A stretch of 64,000 nt of DNA from an uncultured Flavobacteriaceae bacterium (GCA_947497245.1 CANMFO010000005.1:124001-188000), one strand, 5' to 3'; positions 8,220 through 18,347 are shown, counted from the stretch's first letter. The notes: generated from the letters alone by a model not told the origin. Numbers and translations: made by a program.

Positions 8220-11200
8220 ATGGACACGCATACTTACATCCAAAATAATGTCGCGCGGGTATCGGCTTGTTTTTCTTTTGTACTCTTACTATTATTCAGT
8301 TCAAATGTAAGCGCCCAAACCGTTACGGGTGCCGTTACGGGTGCGGAAGACGGAATGCCCCTGCCAGGTGTCACTGTTGTGATAAAGGGCACCAATAATG
8401 GAGTGTCCGCAGACTTCGACGGTAGGTACAGTATCGAGGTGCCCGACGCCAATAGTATCTTGCTGTTTTCTTACCTAGGGTTTGAGACCCAAGAGATCGT
8501 CGTCGGGGGTCGATCGACCATAGATGTTTCATTGAATACAAGCGCTCAAGCCTTGGATGAGGTCGTTGTAACCGCACTGGGTATTAAAAGGGAACAAAAG
8601 TCGTTGGGGTACTCCGTCGAGAACGTGGCTTCGGAAGAATTGACAAGGGTGGCCCAAGAAAATGTTTTGAATTCATTGTCGGGTAAAGTGGCAGGGGTGA
8701 CCTTGAACAATACCGGGGGAGCAGGTTCCTCCGTGAGCATGGTCATCAGGGGAGCCATTTCTTTGAGCTCGGACAACCAACCCTTGTTTGTTGTAGATGG
8801 GGTGCCCATAGCCAATACGTTGAACAACATCGGCGGTTTTGGCGATAGAAACCCGGTTGATTACGGTAATGCGATTTCCGATTTGGACCCTCAAAGTATT
8901 GAAAACGTCAGTATTTTAAAGGGCCCCAGTGCAGCGGCCCTTTATGGCTCAAGGGCGGGCAACGGGGTCGTTCTGATTACCACAAAAAAGGCCAATGATA
9001 AAGAGAAGATGAAGGTCAGTTTTTCCACCAATACCGTTTTCGATGTACCTGTTCGATTTTTGGAAATACAATCGCAATTTGCCAATGGCTACTTTTCATA
9101 TTCACCGGAATCGCAAGGGGGTAGCAACATCCTTCCCGATGTGATTCCAGCAGGTGGTAACGGCGGGCCTGAACTTGACCGCGGATATTTTGCCGTGCAA
9201 TGGAACTCTCCTAGAGATGCCAATGGCGTGCCCATTCCCACGGAATTGAAGTCCTACCCGGACAATGTTAAGAAATTTGTTCAGACCGGTATAACCACTA
9301 CCAATAGTTTAACGATTACGAACAGTACCGAATCCATGAACTATAGGGTAGGGGTGACCGCTTTGGATAACTCGGGTATCATACCCAACTCCGATTTTAA
9401 AAGGAACAGTCTTTCGATTTCGGCTTCCTCAAAATTCAGCGATAAACTAACGGCAAGTACCAATGTCAATGTTGTCCATAGCTATGCCGATAATAGGCCG
9501 GCTTCGAATAGGGGAACCAACCCTTTGCAGGCAGCATATAGCGTACCTGCCAATATTAATATCCTGGACGTGAAGGATTATAAGCTGCCGGGCACCGATG
9601 TTTTTAATTTTTCAGATGATTATCCCAATCCCTACTTTATGGCCAATGAAATAAACAATAGCTTCTCCCGGTTCCGGGTCTACGGTAATTTTGCCTTGGA
9701 TTGGCAGATTTCACCATCCTTCAACATTCGAAGTAGCTATAACCTAAATAGTTTTAACCAGACCCAGGAGACGAAAATGGCCCCTGGCTATAACCGAGAG
9801 CCGAACAACGGGACCTATGGGATAGCAAAAACCGATGGCCTGGAGACGAATATTGACCTTTTGGCGACCTTTACCAAGGATCTGGGCGATTTTGATATGA
9901 CGATTTCCGCAGGTGGAAACCTAATGTACCAAAAGAATAGGGGACTCAGCAATTCGGCCGCAACAAGGGCCGGACTCATCGTACCGAATCTTTTCACGGT
10001 AGACAATATAGCCCCAACTTCTTTGAGATATTCCAGTTTTACCACTGAACGGGCCATAAACAGTGTTTTCGGCCTGGCGAATTTTGGGTTTATGGATATG
10101 TTGTATTTGGACGTTACCGCTAGAAACGATTGGTCCAGTACCTTACCGGTGGATAATCGTTCCTATTTCTACCCTTCGGCCTCCCTGAGTTTCTTGGTCA
10201 GTGAACTGGTTAAGATCCCTAAAGTCGACCTATTAAAGGTAAGGGCTGGTTGGGCCCGGGTAGGAAACGATACAAACCCTTATCAATTGGGAGCTTTTTT
10301 CAACAATCAGGGCCAATGGGACAATGCCGTTCTCTACAGTGCCCAAGGCGGGTTGAATACACCGAATCTTGAACCTGAGGAAGCGACTTCCCAGGAGTTG
10401 GGAATCGATTTGACCATGTTCTCCAACCGACTGCGGTTCGAGGGCACGTACTATATGGTGGAAAATAGAAATCAAATAGTTCCCAATATCCCCATCCCAG
10501 GTTCATCGGGGTATAATAGTGTCAGCATCAATGCAGGGGTTTTGGAGAGTACAGGTTTTGAGCTTTCACTTGGATTTACACCTGTTCGCACCGAGAACTG
10601 GAATTGGGATTTGAATCTAAACTATACGACCAACGAATCCAAGATTTTGGAATTGTCCGACGGAGTGGACTATATAGAGTTTTGGAGCGACAACAAAAGT
10701 GTTTCCAGAGGCTATGTCGCCAATGCGGCGACCGGGGAAGATGGATTGGTCGGAAATATTTATTCACCTAAAATCAGAAGGGTCACCGACGTGAATTCCC
10801 CCTATTACAACTACCCACTTCTGGGCCAGGGCGAAGATGCAGAGTGGTTGGCCGAAGAGGAGCGCGTAAAGGTGGGCAACTACAATCCTGATTTTGTAAT
10901 GGGGCTGCAGACCAGTTTATCCTATAAGAACGTTTCATTGAACATGACCTTCGATTGGCGTTCGGGCGGGCAGTACATGTCACAGACTTCGAGATACCTT
11001 ACCGAAGACGGCTATAGCCAACAGATTTTGGATAATCTTGTGAACCCGGGAATTGCCACCGCAGGACCAGAACTCAAACAGTGGGTCTTGGACAATGCCG
11101 ACCAATTGATTTATGGCGAAAACTTCCTTTCCATTGGCGGCCCTCCGGGCAATGGTGGATTTCCTGAGGATTTAGGGGGCAGCGTCGTATACGACGGTAT

Positions 11201-11618
11201 TTTCAATGCAGGTGTGGTCGGCACACATGATGAGAACGGTAATTTTATTTTGGATTATGAGAACCTGGGAGATGTTGGAACGGCCTTTATTCCTTTCTCG
11301 GTCGCCAATCCCTGGGATTTTGGAACCCCCCATATGTTCGATGCGGACTTTATCAAACTTCGGGAGATCTCCCTTACCTATGATTTTCCCAAAAAGTTTC
11401 TTGAAAAATCGGGGATAGACAATCTGAGCTTTTCCCTTTACAGCAGGAACATCATGCTGTGGACCAAAGATTCGGCTTTCGGGGTGGATCCTGAGAGGGC
11501 CTTTCAGGCCGAAACAAGCTCGGGCAATAGAGGCACACAATTCAAACAAGGCATAGAACGCTATAACATTGAACCGTGGTTGGTTCCGATTGGATTAAAA
11601 GTTGGGATAACGTTTTAA
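8220..11618 (+). CDS. SusC/RagA-family TonB-linked outer membrane receptor
   Basis: A 1132-residue outer-membrane transporter. After a signal peptide (about residues 1-32, ending NVSAQ) comes a carboxypeptidase-regulatory-like domain (TVTGAVTGAEDGMPLPGVTV, residues about 33-105). The SusC signature ALDEVVVTALGIKREQ and a plug domain follow (LSGKVAGVTLNN, then SAAALYGSRAGNGVVLITTK). The rest is a long beta-barrel ending in F. There is no STN domain, unlike the second SusC here, so this one is not expected to signal through FecR. It pairs with the SusD gene 22 bp downstream. Confidence 0.95.
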   Translation: MDTHTYIQNNVARVSACFSFVLLLLFSSNVSAQTVTGAVTGAEDGMPLPGVTVVIKGTNNGVSADFDGRYSIEVPDANSILLFSYLGFETQEIVVGGRSTIDVSLNTSAQALDEVVVTALGIKREQKSLGYSVENVASEELTRVAQENVLNSLSGKVAGVTLNNTGGAGSSVSMVIRGAISLSSDNQPLFVVDGVPIANTLNNIGGFGDRNPVDYGNAISDLDPQSIENVSILKGPSAAALYGSRAGNGVVLITTKKANDKEKMKVSFSTNTVFDVPVRFLEIQSQFANGYFSYSPESQGGSNILPDVIPAGGNGGPELDRGYFAVQWNSPRDANGVPIPTELKSYPDNVKKFVQTGITTTNSLTITNSTESMNYRVGVTALDNSGIIPNSDFKRNSLSISASSKFSDKLTASTNVNVVHSYADNRPASNRGTNPLQAAYSVPANINILDVKDYKLPGTDVFNFSDDYPNPYFMANEINNSFSRFRVYGNFALDWQISPSFNIRSSYNLNSFNQTQETKMAPGYNREPNNGTYGIAKTDGLETNIDLLATFTKDLGDFDMTISAGGNLMYQKNRGLSNSAATRAGLIVPNLFTVDNIAPTSLRYSSFTTERAINSVFGLANFGFMDMLYLDVTARNDWSSTLPVDNRSYFYPSASLSFLVSELVKIPKVDLLKVRAGWARVGNDTNPYQLGAFFNNQGQWDNAVLYSAQGGLNTPNLEPEEATSQELGIDLTMFSNRLRFEGTYYMVENRNQIVPNIPIPGSSGYNSVSINAGVLESTGFELSLGFTPVRTENWNWDLNLNYTTNESKILELSDGVDYIEFWSDNKSVSRGYVANAATGEDGLVGNIYSPKIRRVTDVNSPYYNYPLLGQGEDAEWLAEEERVKVGNYNPDFVMGLQTSLSYKNVSLNMTFDWRSGGQYMSQTSRYLTEDGYSQQILDNLVNPGIATAGPELKQWVLDNADQLIYGENFLSIGGPPGNGGFPEDLGGSVVYDGIFNAGVVGTHDENGNFILDYENLGDVGTAFIPFSVANPWDFGTPHMFDADFIKLREISLTYDFPKKFLEKSGIDNLSFSLYSRNIMLWTKDSAFGVDPERAFQAETSSGNRGTQFKQGIERYNIEPWLVPIGLKVGITF

Positions 11619-11640
11619 CAAAATTTAAACTGAAATCGCT

Positions 11641-13299
11641 ATGAAGAAAGCTTATAACAATAAAATAGCCCCATTGGTTTTAGGACTCATCCTTTTGGCT
11701 TCCTGTCATGGGTTGGAAGAATTGAACGAAAACCCGGATCAGATAGGTTCGGAAAATGTCGATCCGAACCTTTTGATGCCCACCGTGATCAACGGGGCGG
11801 GTAAGGCCGTTGTCGGTTTGGGCTTTGGTGACCTCGCCGGCGTAATGCAGCATACCCAAAAAGATGGATGGTCCAGCGGCCACAATGCCTATGATTGGAG
11901 CAACGACTCGCATAGTTGGAACGGATATTACTCGCTCTTGACCAACAACAAAACCATGATAGAGAAGGCGGAAGAGAGCAATCTCGATTTTCACCGTGGC
12001 GTAGGGCTTGTAATGAAATCGTATTTGTTCGGGTTGATTACGGACTTATGGGGAGATGCACCGTATACCAATGCCTTGCGCGGGGATGAAGGATTTGAAT
12101 TCTTCGATGCGCCATTCGATGACCAAAAAGCAATCTACGAAGGGATTTTGGCAGACCTGAACACGGCCAATTCACTTTTGTCCAAAGACCAGGATTCTTA
12201 CTTTAGTATTCAGGGAGACCAGGATATTTTGTTTGGTGGCGAAGTGGCCAAATGGCGAAAGTTCGCCAATTCACTGGCGTTGAGGTATTATATGCGCCTG
12301 TCGGCCAAAGAGTCCGCGTGGGCAGAGCAGGGAATTAGGAATTTGCTGTCCAACCCTCAATTATTTCCAATGATTTTGGATGCCTCGGATGATGCGAACA
12401 TGTCTTATGTCGGAAATACAAGGGATGATTCCTGGCCAACAAATACCAAGTTCGATGCCGATCCGCAGGGTGCCTATTTTAGGATAAAAATGGCCAAGAC
12501 CCTGGTCGATGCCCTTAAGGCGCTCGATGATCCGCGATTAGGGATCTGGGCAAATGAAATAGACGTGCCTTTGGTCCTGGAGGTGGGTGCCCCCGATGGT
12601 ACCGATTTTGTTGAAAATGGAGAGCGGCACGTTGCCGAGGATATTGTCGATGCCTACGAGGCTATTTTGGGCTTTCCGGTGGATTATGACAAGGAATACG
12701 TAGGGCTTCCGACGGCGATAGCTTTTGGCGCGGCCTACAATTTAAGCGAAAACGTCAATCAGGGTACGCTTAACCTGCACGTTTCACAACTGAACGATAT
12801 CTACAAAGAGGCCAGCGGCGATCTGCTGCAGGCCAGGTTGATGTCCGCTGCGGAGGTCAACTTTATACTCGCAGAGGCGGCAACAAAGGGTTGGGCCCCG
12901 GGCGCTCCCGAAGCGTATTACAACGAGGCGATACAACAGTCTTTTAATGCCTGGGGAATCGGCGATGCCTTTAGCACGTACATTGCTGGACCTGCGGCTT
13001 ACGGTGGCCTGGAAGACATTCTCGAGCAAAAATGGATAGCTAGTTGGTCCGCCGCCGCTGAATCCTGGTTCGACTATAGAAGAACGGGGATTCCTAACTT
13101 ACAGGCGGGAGAGGCATCCAAAAGGTCCGCACTCCCCTTGCGGTTCTACTATCATATTGATGAGATAGACAACAACTCGGTCAATGCCGAAGAGGCAATA
13201 AACAAGCTAGAGACCACAGAGTTTAAAGGAGATGACGCAAGTAACAACAGCGCGTGGTCAAAGATGTGGTTGCTGCAGGGCACGAACAAGCCCTATTAA
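11641..13299 (+). CDS. SusD/RagB-family nutrient-binding lipoprotein (SusD-like 2 type)
   Basis: A 552-residue outer-membrane lipoprotein (signal ending LILLASC). NENPDQIGSENVDPNLLMPT, the FGLITDLWGDAPYTNAL region, the EVNFILAEAATKGW TPR-like helix and EQKWIASWSAAAESWFDYRR near the C-terminus are typical of the SusD-like_2 branch. It forms the lid over the SusC transporter and binds the ligand; the ligand cannot be told from sequence. A hydrophobic, sphingolipid-like or acylated glycan substrate is suggested only by the divergent hydrolase operon. Confidence 0.92.
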   Translation: MKKAYNNKIAPLVLGLILLASCHGLEELNENPDQIGSENVDPNLLMPTVINGAGKAVVGLGFGDLAGVMQHTQKDGWSSGHNAYDWSNDSHSWNGYYSLLTNNKTMIEKAEESNLDFHRGVGLVMKSYLFGLITDLWGDAPYTNALRGDEGFEFFDAPFDDQKAIYEGILADLNTANSLLSKDQDSYFSIQGDQDILFGGEVAKWRKFANSLALRYYMRLSAKESAWAEQGIRNLLSNPQLFPMILDASDDANMSYVGNTRDDSWPTNTKFDADPQGAYFRIKMAKTLVDALKALDDPRLGIWANEIDVPLVLEVGAPDGTDFVENGERHVAEDIVDAYEAILGFPVDYDKEYVGLPTAIAFGAAYNLSENVNQGTLNLHVSQLNDIYKEASGDLLQARLMSAAEVNFILAEAATKGWAPGAPEAYYNEAIQQSFNAWGIGDAFSTYIAGPAAYGGLEDILEQKWIASWSAAAESWFDYRRTGIPNLQAGEASKRSALPLRFYYHIDEIDNNSVNAEEAINKLETTEFKGDDASNNSAWSKMWLLQGTNKPY

Positions 13300-13603
13300 G
13301 ATTTTTTATCAGTGTTTGGTAGGGAGGTTTTTCGTTTGAAGGGCCTCCTTTTCTTAAATAGTGCATTCATACCTTTCCTGACCGGCCCGAAGATAGGGTA
13401 TGCCGCTAAACCGTTGGGTTCCACGGCCCAAAAATTTTGACAATATCGGTTTTTTGGCTTTGTGAATTGGTATTCCCTATGGGCCAAATAGTAGTAATGC
13501 ACGGACAGTGCGAGAGGTTAAAATATAATATGTTTCGTACAACATTGTTGTTGTGCAGGTTTTGATTAAACCCTTTATTTGTTAATACACAAACAGTTTT
13601 CAT
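13300..13603. other. Intergenic region SusD to lyase, weak terminator-like hairpin
   Basis: A GGAGG (13323) / CCTCC (13344) stem with a long loop followed by TTTTCTT lies just after the SusD stop and may end that operon. The remainder is AT-rich towards the next start and could hold a promoter for the lyase gene; I see no convincing consensus boxes or coding sequence. Confidence 0.35.
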
Positions 13604-14527
13604 ATGAAATTCCCCTTAAAAGGTATTATTCCGCCTTTGGTCACCCCTTTACTGGAAAATAAAGCCCTAGATAGTATGGGCCTGAACAATCTCATCGAGT
13701 ATCTTTTAGAGGGCGGGGTTCACGGGATTTTTCTATTGGGAACTAATGGGGAAGGACCAAGTTTGGGTTATGGCCTAAGGAAGCAATTGATAAGCGAGGC
13801 TTGCGAAATTGTTCAGGGCAGGGTCCCTGTATTGGTCGGTATTACCGATACTTCTTTCGAAGCAGCTTTGGAGATTGCCCATCATTCAAAAGAAGCGGGT
13901 GCGGATGCTCTTGTTGTGGCACCACCTTTCTATTTTCCAATTTCCGAACAGGAAATGATCGAATACCTGGGGGAATTGGCACCTTTGTTGCCCCTACCTT
14001 TCCTTTTGTACAACATCCCCAGTTGTACCAAATTGCATTTGGGGGTCGATGCGGTCAGAAAAGCCAAGAATCTTGGGGCCATCGGTGTAAAGGACAGCTC
14101 GGGCGATATTGCATCTTTGCACGAGATTATAGAAGAGTTTAAAAATGAGCCTGATTTTTCGGTGATAGTCGGCAACGAGCTTTTTTTGTCCGATACCATT
14201 GTCAGGGGCGCACATGGTGCGGTTGCCGGTGGAGCGAACTTTTTCCCCAGGTTGTTTGTGGAACTGTACGATGCATGTCTAAAGAAAGATGCCAATGGCA
14301 TTGATGAACTCAGCAACCAAGTCCTGAAAATAGATGAGACCATCTACAATGTTGAGAATTCCCCGACCCGTAGCATGAAAGCGATAAAATGTGCGCTATC
14401 GATCATGGGCATTTGTGGCGATCATATGGCACCACCGCTGGGTCAACTCGATACGGCTCAGCGGACCAAGGTCAAGAACCATTTGCAGGCCTTCGATTAT
14501 GGCAAACATTCCAACTCCACCATATAG
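13604..14527 (+). CDS. Dihydrodipicolinate synthase/N-acetylneuraminate lyase family aldolase (copy 1)
   Basis: A 307-residue class I aldolase of the DapA/NanA family. It shows the GxxGE-type loop (FLLGTNGEGPSL), the Tyr of the active site (LLYNIPSCTK) and the Schiff-base Lys (GAIGVKDSSGD). The KDSSGD form is that of keto-deoxy-sugar-acid aldolases rather than classical N-acetylneuraminate lyase (GVKFT), so cleavage or formation of a 2-keto-3-deoxy acid is more likely than sialic acid breakdown. It is clearly paralogous to the protein encoded at 18375. Cytoplasmic. It starts its own transcription unit or follows susD by readthrough, and is followed by the PHP gene. Confidence 0.85.
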   Translation: MKFPLKGIIPPLVTPLLENKALDSMGLNNLIEYLLEGGVHGIFLLGTNGEGPSLGYGLRKQLISEACEIVQGRVPVLVGITDTSFEAALEIAHHSKEAGADALVVAPPFYFPISEQEMIEYLGELAPLLPLPFLLYNIPSCTKLHLGVDAVRKAKNLGAIGVKDSSGDIASLHEIIEEFKNEPDFSVIVGNELFLSDTIVRGAHGAVAGGANFFPRLFVELYDACLKKDANGIDELSNQVLKIDETIYNVENSPTRSMKAIKCALSIMGICGDHMAPPLGQLDTAQRTKVKNHLQAFDYGKHSNSTI

Positions 14528-14553
14528 CATAAAAAACGGATAGCATTGTTGAA

Positions 14554-15996
14554 ATGGAAAGAGCGGGAATACAAAAGTTAATTGTTGTAATACTGATTCT
14601 CCTTATTTTTTTGTTGGCCAACGTCTTCCATTTTCAAGTGCATTTTGAAAACGCCCTGACCCTTCAGCAAGAGATGGCGTTTGACGTAAAAATATCCATC
14701 TGGCGCATTCTTTTTGAACCCATCATTGGCCCCCTCTTATATGCGAACCGATCGCTATACGCTCTGGAGGAACTGCCTTTGGCATTGTTGTGGCTTGTGG
14801 TTTTTTACATGGTCCATGGTTTGGTCGGGATTTTTAAATTACGACAGGGCAGAAAAAAAAGCAGTGTTGAAATGCTGTTGGACCTACCCCTCTTTTTGGG
14901 CATTTGCTTTACCATTTTTGTTTTGGTACTGTTCATTCCAATGCCCAACAATACCATAGTGAACCATTCAAAAGATACCATTTTGGTAACTACGCACGCG
15001 CATACCGAATTCAGTCATGACGGATTGATCTCTCAAAGGAAAATGTGGGAATGGCATAAAAAAAATGGGTTCGACGCTTTCTTCATTACGGATCATGCGA
15101 ATCATAAAAAGAGCTTGCAATTCGCCCAAGATCAAAAAAATGGAAAGTTTGCACCGAATCCCTTGGTCATGGTGGGACAAGAGCATTCGGGTACCAACCA
15201 TATGAGCCTATTGGGGCTCAACGGTAAATTTGAAACGAAGGGAATGACTGATAAGGCCGTTATCGACTCGGTGCATCGATATGGTGGAGCGGTAATAATA
15301 AATCATTGGTTTGATGGAAAGGGTAAGGGGAAGGAATTGTACAAAGAACTTGGGGCAGATGGTTTTGAGATCGAAAACTCTGGGAAGGATCTCTATTATG
15401 ACAGAAACATCTTTGAAAAACTCAGGAAGTTTTGTGAAAAAAACGAACTGACAATGATAGGGGGGCTGGATTTTCACGGTTATGGAAGGGTGTGCTCGTT
15501 GTACAACGCCCTTAAAATACCGAATTGGGAGAGTTTGAACGATGGCGCAAAACAGCAAGCGATCTTGGATATTTTGAAAAGCGGTACGCAGGAAAAGATC
15601 AAGGTTTTGCTCTATAAGGACAGACCTTTTTATCAAAAAAAGTATGTATGGTTCCGACCCTTTATTACGGTCATCAATTATTTTAGGACATTAAACATAT
15701 GGCAGGTACTTTCTTGGGTCTTTTGGTTGTTGCTTTTTCAGTTTATCGGGAAGCGTATTAAAAGGGTTTTTTTCCCACCCAGGACCAGGCTTATAGGGTT
15801 GGCGCTGGCCAGTGCCATATTTATTGTCGTGCTGGCCATCATGTATTATTTTAGGGGCGTGGCGGTCAAGGGCTATAGTGAGATATATACGGAATATAGC
15901 TTTCTTCTTGGGCCAATAGGTTTGGCACTTCTGCTATATGCTTTGGCACTTGCATATTTTCGGTTCTTTAAGCCGAAAAGGACAACCGCTCTGTAA
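14554..15996 (+). CDS. Membrane-embedded PHP-domain phosphoesterase-like protein
   Basis: A 480-residue protein with about four N-terminal membrane segments (residues about 7-25, 45-62, 75-92, 107-130). A PHP-type metal hydrolase domain follows at about 145-335, and about three C-terminal membrane segments close the protein. The PHP metal-binding motifs are visible: THAHTEFSHDG, FFITDHANH, VGQEHSGTNH, VIINHW and GLDFHGYG. PHP proteins hydrolyse phosphate esters or nucleic acid ends; a membrane-wrapped version suggests a lipid- or envelope-linked substrate, which is inference. It stands between a lyase and a polytopic membrane protein gene, apparently co-transcribed. Confidence 0.7.
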   Translation: MERAGIQKLIVVILILLIFLLANVFHFQVHFENALTLQQEMAFDVKISIWRILFEPIIGPLLYANRSLYALEELPLALLWLVVFYMVHGLVGIFKLRQGRKKSSVEMLLDLPLFLGICFTIFVLVLFIPMPNNTIVNHSKDTILVTTHAHTEFSHDGLISQRKMWEWHKKNGFDAFFITDHANHKKSLQFAQDQKNGKFAPNPLVMVGQEHSGTNHMSLLGLNGKFETKGMTDKAVIDSVHRYGGAVIINHWFDGKGKGKELYKELGADGFEIENSGKDLYYDRNIFEKLRKFCEKNELTMIGGLDFHGYGRVCSLYNALKIPNWESLNDGAKQQAILDILKSGTQEKIKVLLYKDRPFYQKKYVWFRPFITVINYFRTLNIWQVLSWVFWLLLFQFIGKRIKRVFFPPRTRLIGLALASAIFIVVLAIMYYFRGVAVKGYSEIYTEYSFLLGPIGLALLLYALALAYFRFFKPKRTTAL

Positions 15997-16065
15997 AAAG
16001 AGGGGTCAAATCGGACCCCAATTGCAAAAGGCACGGTTCGCGAAGGAATTTTAAAACATATTGAA

Positions 16066-17352
16066 TTGGATATAAAAAAACAGGGTATCGGAGTATTGAT
16101 AGTGGCCATGTCCCTTGCAACGGCATGGGCGATCAGAGGTCAATTTGGTCACGAACAGGGAGCCGCTTGGGCGGGCGCTATTGGCGCCTTGGCGTTGATC
16201 TTGGTTTCCAATAGGAAAGATTGGTATTCAAAAATGCCCATTATAGCGTTGGCATCAGCTATTGGTTGGGGGGCTGGCGGTATGATCAGTTACGGTATGG
16301 TGGTCGGTTATGGCAGGGCCGATAATTTTATCAATGCTTTTTATGGCCTAAGTATGCTCTTCGTCATCGGCGCATTATTTGGGTTGTTGGGTGGTGGCCT
16401 AGTGGGCCTTGCTCTCGATTCAACAAAAAAAAACAGGGTCAATTGGGGGGCTTTGGTATCAGAAATGGTGGCAGGCGGCTTGCTGACCTATTTTTTTCTG
16501 ATCGAACAAATTGGGTTCAGGATGACTCCACCTAGATCGGAAGCCTGGGCCCTTATTTTGGGAGCTGGCCTGGCCATGCTGTTGCATATGGCCCGAACAA
16601 AGAGGAATTCCGCGATACGGGTCGCTATTTTTTCCGCTCTTGGGGGTGGTTTTGGTTTTGGCTTCGGAAACTTTTTGCAAGTTGCGGGCAACGTAGCGGA
16701 AATTCCGTTTAACATGTGGAATGTTATGGAATACAGTATAGGTTTTTTTGGAGGCCTAGGTATGGCCTATGGAGTATTCTCCTCTTCTTGGCCGATCGAT
16801 GAAGCGATAAAGCCCAAAACCTGGGCCACCCGATCCGCTTTGTTCGCTCTTCTGGTTTTTATCCCATTGATCGTTTATCGCGAGTCTTTGACATACGGTT
16901 CTTTTTTGGAACGCTTGGGAGAAGTTCCAAATCTCGAACCAATAGCTTTGGCCAGTACAACTTTCATCGCAATCGTTTTATTTTTGGTGGCAGTGCTGCT
17001 ATTTTACAAGTTGTGGGACAATATATATACGAAGAAGGATGTTGCACTATTTTTGTTCGTTTACCTGGGCCTGTATACTTTGTCAAGCTATGTGGTTATC
17101 GGGCTTTTTGCAGGCAAAACAGCCCTGAATCACCAGCTGTACGTCTTGAACATTGTTCTGCTTTTTATACTATCCCGCCGTACCAAGGTGGATTGGCCCG
17201 AAGAGGTGACCGACCAAATAACTGCCAGGAAATGGTTGGTTTATGTATTGGTGATACTGGCATTTATGGCCTTTCTTTCGCTGATAGCTATCGGTATCCA
17301 TGATGAATTGCCCGGAAGCCACGATCGGTTTGGGATAGGGTGGAAAGAATAA
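16066..17352 (+). CDS. Polytopic membrane protein of unknown function
   Basis: About 428 residues with roughly twelve hydrophobic segments rich in Gly and Ala (IRGQFGHEQGAAWAGAIGAL near the N-terminus). No transporter signature that I recognise is present. The reading frame has no ATG at its beginning; TTG at 16066 (TTG GAT ATA AAA) is the best start, with the in-frame ATG only at about residue 15 inside the first membrane segment. It lies 69 bp downstream of the PHP gene and is convergent with the AraC gene, so it probably works with the PHP protein or as a transporter for the locus. Confidence 0.65.
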   Translation: MDIKKQGIGVLIVAMSLATAWAIRGQFGHEQGAAWAGAIGALALILVSNRKDWYSKMPIIALASAIGWGAGGMISYGMVVGYGRADNFINAFYGLSMLFVIGALFGLLGGGLVGLALDSTKKNRVNWGALVSEMVAGGLLTYFFLIEQIGFRMTPPRSEAWALILGAGLAMLLHMARTKRNSAIRVAIFSALGGGFGFGFGNFLQVAGNVAEIPFNMWNVMEYSIGFFGGLGMAYGVFSSSWPIDEAIKPKTWATRSALFALLVFIPLIVYRESLTYGSFLERLGEVPNLEPIALASTTFIAIVLFLVAVLLFYKLWDNIYTKKDVALFLFVYLGLYTLSSYVVIGLFAGKTALNHQLYVLNIVLLFILSRRTKVDWPEEVTDQITARKWLVYVLVILAFMAFLSLIAIGIHDELPGSHDRFGIGWKE

Positions 17353-17386
17353 CGGACAAGTATCGGAGCTCCAATTTGGACACGGG

Positions 17387-18235
17387 CTACCTAAAGTTTT
17401 TACGGTAGTCGGAAGGGGTTTTGCCCATGTTCGCTTTGAAGTAGTGATTGAAGTTTGCCAGATTGTTATATCCGCTTTCAAAACAGATCTGGGTAATTTG
17501 TTTGTCGGTCTCTGCCAAAAGTTTCGCAGCTATTCCCACCCGAACGTTCTTTACGTATTCCATGAAGGTATGTCCCGTTTTCTTTTTGAAGAATCGGCAA
17601 AATGAACTGGGGGCCATGTTCAACACGGCGGATGCTTCTTCCAACTTAATGCCCTCTTGAATATTTTGGAAAACATATTCATAAACCTTATTTACCTTCT
17701 CAATATTTTTGGAAAAGACGGAGGAACCGTTCATGGGATTGGATAACCTGTCCCTATCCTCTATTTTTATTAGATGGTTGAATATCTTGAGTAAACCGAT
17801 ATAATATTCAAGGCCTTCGCTTTGGGACATATCGACCAAAATTTTTCTTATTTCAGTGTCATCTTCAATTTTGAAACGTATACCGCGATTGGACAGTTTT
17901 AGCAAAGCGACCACTTTTTCAAGTTCGGGCATTTTAAAAAAATCGGAATCAACGATATTCTCTGAAAAATGGGTGACGATACAAGTGGGCTCCTCATTGT
18001 TTTCCGTGTCCAAAACCTCCCAGCAATGTGGAAGGTTAGGGCCCATTAGGACCAGGTCCCCTTTCTCAAATCCGGAAATATTGTCGCCGACGATTCTTCT
18101 GCCAACTCCCGAGGTTATATAATTCAGTTCAAAGTTCTTATGGGAATGTATTCTTGCATTGGACGAAAGCGGTAATTTGCGCGATATAAAAGAGTGGTTG
18201 TTGGGCACGAAAATTTTTTCACAAACAAACTCCAT
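17387..18235 (-). CDS. AraC-family transcriptional regulator with cupin sensor domain
   Basis: A 282-residue regulator. Residues about 20-100 form an AraC-type cupin (NARIHSHKNFELNYITSG, GDLVLMGPNLPHCWE). The C-terminal 100 residues carry two helix-turn-helix motifs (LEEASAVLNMAPSSFCRFFK and ITQICFESGYNNLANFNHYF), ending PSDYRKNFR. Such proteins sense a small sugar-like ligand. It is divergent from the second lyase gene, and the element upstream of it recurs in front of the ceramidase-like operon, so autoregulation and control of both units is a reasonable inference. Confidence 0.9.
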   Translation of the reverse strand: MEFVCEKIFVPNNHSFISRKLPLSSNARIHSHKNFELNYITSGVGRRIVGDNISGFEKGDLVLMGPNLPHCWEVLDTENNEEPTCIVTHFSENIVDSDFFKMPELEKVVALLKLSNRGIRFKIEDDTEIRKILVDMSQSEGLEYYIGLLKIFNHLIKIEDRDRLSNPMNGSSVFSKNIEKVNKVYEYVFQNIQEGIKLEEASAVLNMAPSSFCRFFKKKTGHTFMEYVKNVRVGIAAKLLAETDKQITQICFESGYNNLANFNHYFKANMGKTPSDYRKNFR

Positions 18236-18260
18236 GTCTAAGTATATTAACTCTTCTTAC

Positions 18261-18321
18261 TAAAATTAGGGATTTTTTTTTAATAAAAGGGTTAAGATAA
18301 CATAAGATTTATGTAAAATAT
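18261..18321 (-). promoter_or_regulatory. Promoter/operator element of the AraC gene, shared with 7021-7081
   Basis: Blocks TAAAATTAG (18261), GGGTTAAGAT (18289) and TAAAATAT (18314) are identical in sequence and spacing to those at 7021. On the minus strand the -7-like TAATTTTA lies 26 bp before the AraC start. Confidence 0.5.
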
Positions 18322-18347
18322 TGGTGGCATGAGGTCGTTATTTAAAG

